Assembly (NCBI GenBank): GCA_022545745.1
Contig: JACZQL010000028.1
Location: forward strand, 1-8,787
Length of the DNA: 8,787 nucleotides
Origin: Deltaproteobacteria bacterium
Lineage (GTDB): Bacteria > Desulfobacterota_B > Binatia > UBA9968
Reading direction: 5' to 3'
Notes under the pieces: generated by a model
Told to the model about the DNA's origin: nothing
Database searches by the model: none
The model's input: the letters and a program-made list of their open reading frames with translations, nothing else
Program-made: the position numbers and the translations under genes
Shown here: piece after piece, positions 6,169 through 8,787 of the stretch
Layout: each line of letters begins with the position of its first letter
Position numbering within the stretch: the stretch's first letter is position 1

Positions 6169-6903
6169 ATGAAGGTCCACTTTTTAGGCTGTGGTGACGC
6201 CTTCGGTAGTGGGGGAAGAAATCACAGTGCCTACCTGGTAGAGGCCTCTGATCGTCTTTTCCTGCTCGATTGCGGTCCCACGACCCTCTTGTCGATGAAA
6301 CGGGCAGGCTTGGATCCACAACAGCTGGACGCCATCATCCTGAGCCATCTCCACGGCGACCACTTCGGCGGGCTTCCCTTCTTTTTCCTGGAATACCTTT
6401 ACGGAAGCCCACGCACCAAGCCCTTGTCCATTGCGGGTCCGCCCACCACCGAGGAGCGTGTTCGCACATTGACCCATTGCATGTATCCAGGCACTTCAGA
6501 GCGCATGCAATCCCTTTCAACCGAGTTTCACATCCTCGAACCCGGGAAGCAGGAGTCCATCGAGGGAATCGAAATCCTTCCTTTCCGTGTCCCGCACCAG
6601 GTGCGAGAGATTTCCTTGGGGCTAAAGATCAGCTATCAAGGAAAACAAATCCTCTATTCAGGAGACTCGGCGTGGACGGATCAATTCGTCACCCATGCTC
6701 AGGGGGTGGACCTTTTTATCTGCGAATGCTCTCACTTTGAACGTGATACCCAGGACCATATGTGTTACCAAAGGATCAGAGAGAATCTCCCCCGTCTGAA
6801 ATGTAAAAACCTGGTGCTCACCCACATGGGCGAAGAAATGCTGGCTCACAGACTAGAACTGCCTGTGAAGTCAGCCGAAGACGGGATGGTGGTTGAAATT
6901 TAG
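6169..6903 (+). CDS. Metallo-beta-lactamase-fold hydrolase (RNase Z/phosphodiesterase-like)
   Basis: A 244-residue single-domain protein of the metallo-beta-lactamase fold. The N-terminus V-H-F-L-G-C-G-D-A-F-G resembles RNase Z and related phosphodiesterases. The dinuclear zinc site is complete: H-L-H-G-D-H at 60-65, H143 (V-P-H-Q), D166 (S-G-D-S) and H219 (L-T-H-M-G). It is shorter than bacterial RNase Z (about 300 residues) and has no visible exosite arm for tRNA, so a small phosphodiester, ester or lactone substrate is more likely than tRNA 3' processing. The exact substrate cannot be told. The ATG at 6169 has AAGG ten bases upstream; a TTG at 6163 is the alternative and adds two residues. 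It lies in the same-strand run with the IspH-like and ferredoxin genes, 34 bp before the former, which suggests co-transcription and a shared pathway. Confidence 0.85.
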   Translation: MKVHFLGCGDAFGSGGRNHSAYLVEASDRLFLLDCGPTTLLSMKRAGLDPQQLDAIILSHLHGDHFGGLPFFFLEYLYGSPRTKPLSIAGPPTTEERVRTLTHCMYPGTSERMQSLSTEFHILEPGKQESIEGIEILPFRVPHQVREISLGLKISYQGKQILYSGDSAWTDQFVTHAQGVDLFICECSHFERDTQDHMCYQRIRENLPRLKCKNLVLTHMGEEMLAHRLELPVKSAEDGMVVEI

Positions 6904-6925
6904 GACAGATCCCAGCATAAAACTG

Positions 6926-6931
6926 AAAGGG
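6926..6931 (+). promoter_or_regulatory. Ribosome-binding site AAAGGG fixing the IspH-like start
   Basis: AAAGGG sits six bases before the ATG at 6938. It favours that start over an in-frame TTG at 6893, which would overlap the end of the MBL gene and has no such site. Confidence 0.55.
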
Positions 6932-6937
6932 CTACCC

Positions 6938-7825
6938 ATGGAAGTTATCAAAGGCCACTTCAAGGACACCAAAGGCATCCCGCCCAGCGGTTTGTGCGTC
7001 GGCGTCCATCGAGCCGGGGCCATCCATATGAAGATGGTAGAGAAATACGGAGACGGCCTTTCGGTCTGGTCACTCAGGCCCGACCTGGATTTTGTGGCCT
7101 TCAAAAAGGAGGGCCTGGGGGAAAAAGGCATCCGCGCTACGGATGACATTGAATCCATCCAGGGCGACAAGCTCATCTATGGAGTCCGCGGGGCCCCACC
7201 GGAGATTCGGCAGAAGGCCCGAGAACAGGGGCTTGAGCTGCTTGCGGACGCCACCTGCCCATTCGTGCTCGAGCAGGAAAAAGCCGAGGTGGAATTGCTG
7301 CAGCAGGGGTTCAACTTGGTGGTATTGAGTAGCGCTACCCATCACGGTATCCCACGCTTGTTAGGAATAGCTAAAGAGGCGGGACGGGACGTTTTCATCG
7401 TGGAAAAAGAAGAGGATGTCGACAAGATCCGCCTTACCCGTTTTGAGCCCATCGGTGTGATCGTTCAGACCACCTTCTGGATGGAATCCTATAAAAAGAT
7501 CATGGTTCGAATCCTGGATCGCTTTTCCAACGTCCGGGTCCGGAACACCGCTTGCATCGATTCCTTCCAGCGTCTCCCTGAGGTGGAAAAACTGGCCAAG
7601 CAGGTGGAGGCCATTGTTGTGGTGGGTTGGACTGAGGGGATGACCACTCGCATGTTAGAGGTGGCTAAAGCCTCCAACCCCTGCGTCTACAAGCTCGAGA
7701 AGGTGGAAGAGCTTGAAGCCGATTGGTTTCGGGGCAAGGAAAAAGTGGGAGTCATCGGCGCCAATGAAACTCCCGACTGGATGGTGGATGAGGTCATCGA
7801 GCGGATCAAATCTCTCTCAGCGTAA
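6938..7825 (+). CDS. IspH/LytB-like [4Fe-4S] protein lacking the HMBPP-binding residues
   Basis: A 295-residue homologue of IspH, the last enzyme of the MEP isoprenoid pathway, which reductively removes a hydroxyl from HMBPP using a [4Fe-4S] cluster. The three cluster cysteines are clear: C20 (G-L-C-V-G-V-H-R-A), C107 (D-A-T-C-P) and C206 (N-T-A-C-I-D). Their spacing of 87 and 99 is close to 84 and 101 in the E. coli enzyme (C12, C96, C197). The substrate pocket is rebuilt. The His41 region is S-L-R-P-D; A-H-G (His74) is V-R-G; the His124/Glu126 motif H-P-E-V-E-G is replaced by H-H-G-I-P-R; S-S-N is replaced by G-M-T; the Ser269 motif A-G-A-S is G-A-N-E. Only the T-T pair near Thr167 survives (Q-T-T, 177-179). 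It probably reduces a different substrate. The next gene, a ferredoxin 12 bp away, is the likely electron donor. Confidence 0.86.
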   Translation: MEVIKGHFKDTKGIPPSGLCVGVHRAGAIHMKMVEKYGDGLSVWSLRPDLDFVAFKKEGLGEKGIRATDDIESIQGDKLIYGVRGAPPEIRQKAREQGLELLADATCPFVLEQEKAEVELLQQGFNLVVLSSATHHGIPRLLGIAKEAGRDVFIVEKEEDVDKIRLTRFEPIGVIVQTTFWMESYKKIMVRILDRFSNVRVRNTACIDSFQRLPEVEKLAKQVEAIVVVGWTEGMTTRMLEVAKASNPCVYKLEKVEELEADWFRGKEKVGVIGANETPDWMVDEVIERIKSLSA

Positions 7826-7837
7826 GCAATCAGCCCC

Positions 7838-8125
7838 ATGCCAAAGATTACCTTCATGCCCTCAGGACAGAGTTTTGAGGTGGAAGAGGGGACCACGATT
7901 CTCACCGCCGCCATTCACAATGGCCTCCACCTCCCCCATGATTGCACCGAAGCCATCTGTGGAACCGATCGGGTCAAGGTCTTATCTGGTCATGCAAACC
8001 TGAGCGACAAGAGCGACAACGAAGAATTGACCTTGAGTATGTTGAACTCCGGCTCTGATGACCGTTTGGGCTGCGTGGCGCAGGTCCTCGGAGAGGTGGT
8101 CGTAGAAATTCCATCGCCGTCTTAA
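7838..8125 (+). CDS. [2Fe-2S] ferredoxin with Asp in place of the third cluster cysteine
   Basis: A 95-residue plant/adrenodoxin-like [2Fe-2S] ferredoxin, expected to carry electrons in the cytosol. The N-terminal beta hairpin (P-K-I-T-F-M-P-S-G, F-E-V-E-E-G-T-T-I-L) and helix (A-A-I-H-N-G-L) lead into the cluster loop P-H-D-C-T-E-A-I-C-G-T-D-R-V-K-V. The fourth ligand C79 lies in R-L-G-C-V-A-Q-V. The family pattern is C-x4-C-x2-C then a distant C; here C36, C41 and C79 are present but position 44 is Asp (codon GAT). Changing Cys to this Asp needs two base changes and the surrounding sequence is otherwise normal, so a sequencing slip is unlikely. An Asp ligand, or an incomplete site, would alter cluster potential or stability. 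The gene follows the IspH-like gene by 12 bp without a strong ribosome-binding site, which suggests coupled expression. A C-terminal P-S-P-S ends the chain. Confidence 0.87.
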   Translation: MPKITFMPSGQSFEVEEGTTILTAAIHNGLHLPHDCTEAICGTDRVKVLSGHANLSDKSDNEELTLSMLNSGSDDRLGCVAQVLGEVVVEIPSPS

Positions 8126-8225
8126 TTTCTCCCTTCCTGCACAGACCTGCAACAAGGAATTCCCGTACAGGACTCAATGGATGGGTCGTTTAATTGCGCT
8201 GCAAAGGAGTTACAACGGACAACGG

Positions 8226-8787
8226 CTAGACCTCCATCCCGTAGAAGCGCTTGCCGTTGTCAACAAGGATTTTCTGTTTGGCTGTGTCGGGGATGTCTGT
8301 GCGAGCCTCGAATTTCCGAATGGCCTGCGCAAGGTCGGGCTCGTGCGGGTAGTCGCTTGCGTAAAGGATCAGGTCCTCTCCTATCCGCTCAATGACGTAA
8401 GGGAGCATCGCCTCCCACAATTCAGCATGAAAATAGATCCGGCCGTCTCTCATGTATTCACTTGGCTTTTTCTTCAGCAGCGGGGCCTGGGGAGTGCGAT
8501 TGCCATATTCCACATCCAGACGGTCCATCAGAAAGGGAATCCACTGACATCCCGCTTCCAAGGAAGCTAACTTAAGTTTTGGAAACCGCTCGAGGACACC
8601 TTCCAGGATGATGCTCGTGAGCTGAATCATCTGAAGAAAAGGATGGGACAAAGTCCGCGCCTCGATGAGATTTTGGAAAAAATCGAACCCCAAACCCTTG
8701 GACGGGGCGCCATGAATAGCCAGGGGACACCCGAGCTTTTCTGCCTCTCTGTACAGAGGGTCGAAGTAGGTATCACCCAGGGGCTTT
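8226..8787 (-). CDS. Amidohydrolase-2 family protein, C-terminal part (runs off window)
   Basis: The minus-strand frame is open from its TAG stop to the window edge, giving 186 visible residues; the N-terminus is outside. It reads K-P-L-G-D-T-Y-F-D-P-L-Y-R-E-A-E-K, then C-P-L-A-I-H-G-A-P, L-S-H-P-F-L-Q-M, L-E-A-G-C-Q-W-I-P-F, M-D-R-L-D and Y-A-S-D-Y-P-H. These are the landmarks of the amidohydrolase-2 (PF04909, ACMSD-like) TIM-barrel family, with metal-site His in I-H-G and S-H-P and the catalytic Asp in S-D-Y-P-H. Members decarboxylate or hydrolyse aromatic or other carboxylated compounds; the substrate here is unknown. A TTG at 8693 is not needed as a start, because coding continues upstream without interruption. 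It converges on the ferredoxin gene. The 100-bp gap between them shows no clear terminator hairpin. It is probably a separate transcription unit. Confidence 0.85.
   Translation of the reverse strand, partial: KPLGDTYFDPLYREAEKLGCPLAIHGAPSKGLGFDFFQNLIEARTLSHPFLQMIQLTSIILEGVLERFPKLKLASLEAGCQWIPFLMDRLDVEYGNRTPQAPLLKKKPSEYMRDGRIYFHAELWEAMLPYVIERIGEDLILYASDYPHEPDLAQAIRKFEARTDIPDTAKQKILVDNGKRFYGMEV

Noticed and set aside
5919..6197. Open frame with an RDRDRDRE run
   Set aside because: It is an artefact of the hexamer repeat read out of frame, overlapping the end of the DAHP-synthase-like gene.
6893..6937. TTG start for the IspH-like protein overlapping the MBL gene
   Set aside because: The ATG at 6938 has a well-placed AAAGGG, and the extra residues do not match IspH N-termini.
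8181..8570. Plus-strand 129-codon frame opposite the amidohydrolase
   Set aside because: The minus strand carries clear amidohydrolase motifs through this region and the plus-strand product has none.

Overview
The window looks like chromosomal DNA of an uncultivated Gram-negative bacterium. The DNA is moderately GC-rich, genes are closely packed, and many products resemble families common in Desulfobacterota, Methylomirabilota/Rokubacteria and related lineages. It also carries two non-coding palindromic repeats of a kind I associate with those genomes. This assignment is an impression from protein style and repeats, not a placement. No rRNA, tRNA, CRISPR array or transposase gene was seen.

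Layout. 1-430 (minus strand): a VapB/FitA-type ribbon-helix-helix antitoxin with a small inverted repeat before its start. Downstream is what looks like the N-terminus of a VapC-type PIN toxin that lacks a normal start codon. 484-794: a roughly 310-bp imperfect palindrome with no gene. 872-1597: a Nudix hydrolase of the NUDT19-like kind. 1598-1698: a second palindromic element that begins right at the Nudix stop codon. 1784-2662: a rhomboid-type membrane protein with an N-terminal DUF2007-like domain. 2732-4812: a translationally coupled pair, a putative zinc metallopeptidase and a D-Ala-D-Ala-ligase-like ATP-grasp enzyme, that probably make or process an unknown peptide or amino-acid conjugate. 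4910-8125: four same-strand genes, namely a DAHP-synthase-like enzyme, a metallo-beta-lactamase-fold hydrolase, an IspH/LytB-like iron-sulfur protein and a small [2Fe-2S] ferredoxin. 8226-8787 (minus strand): the C-terminal part of an amidohydrolase-2 family protein that runs off the window.

The most interesting part is 4910-8125. The DAHP-synthase-like protein keeps its metal ligands but has changed several substrate-binding motifs. The IspH-like protein keeps the three cluster cysteines but has lost nearly every residue that binds HMBPP in true IspH. The ferredoxin has Asp where the third cluster cysteine should be. Three modified members of well-known families next to each other suggest a dedicated, undescribed reductive pathway: a PEP-dependent or aldol-type condensation, a hydrolysis, and a [4Fe-4S]-catalysed reduction fed by an unusual ferredoxin. 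The pathway itself is inference; the residue changes are read directly from the sequence.
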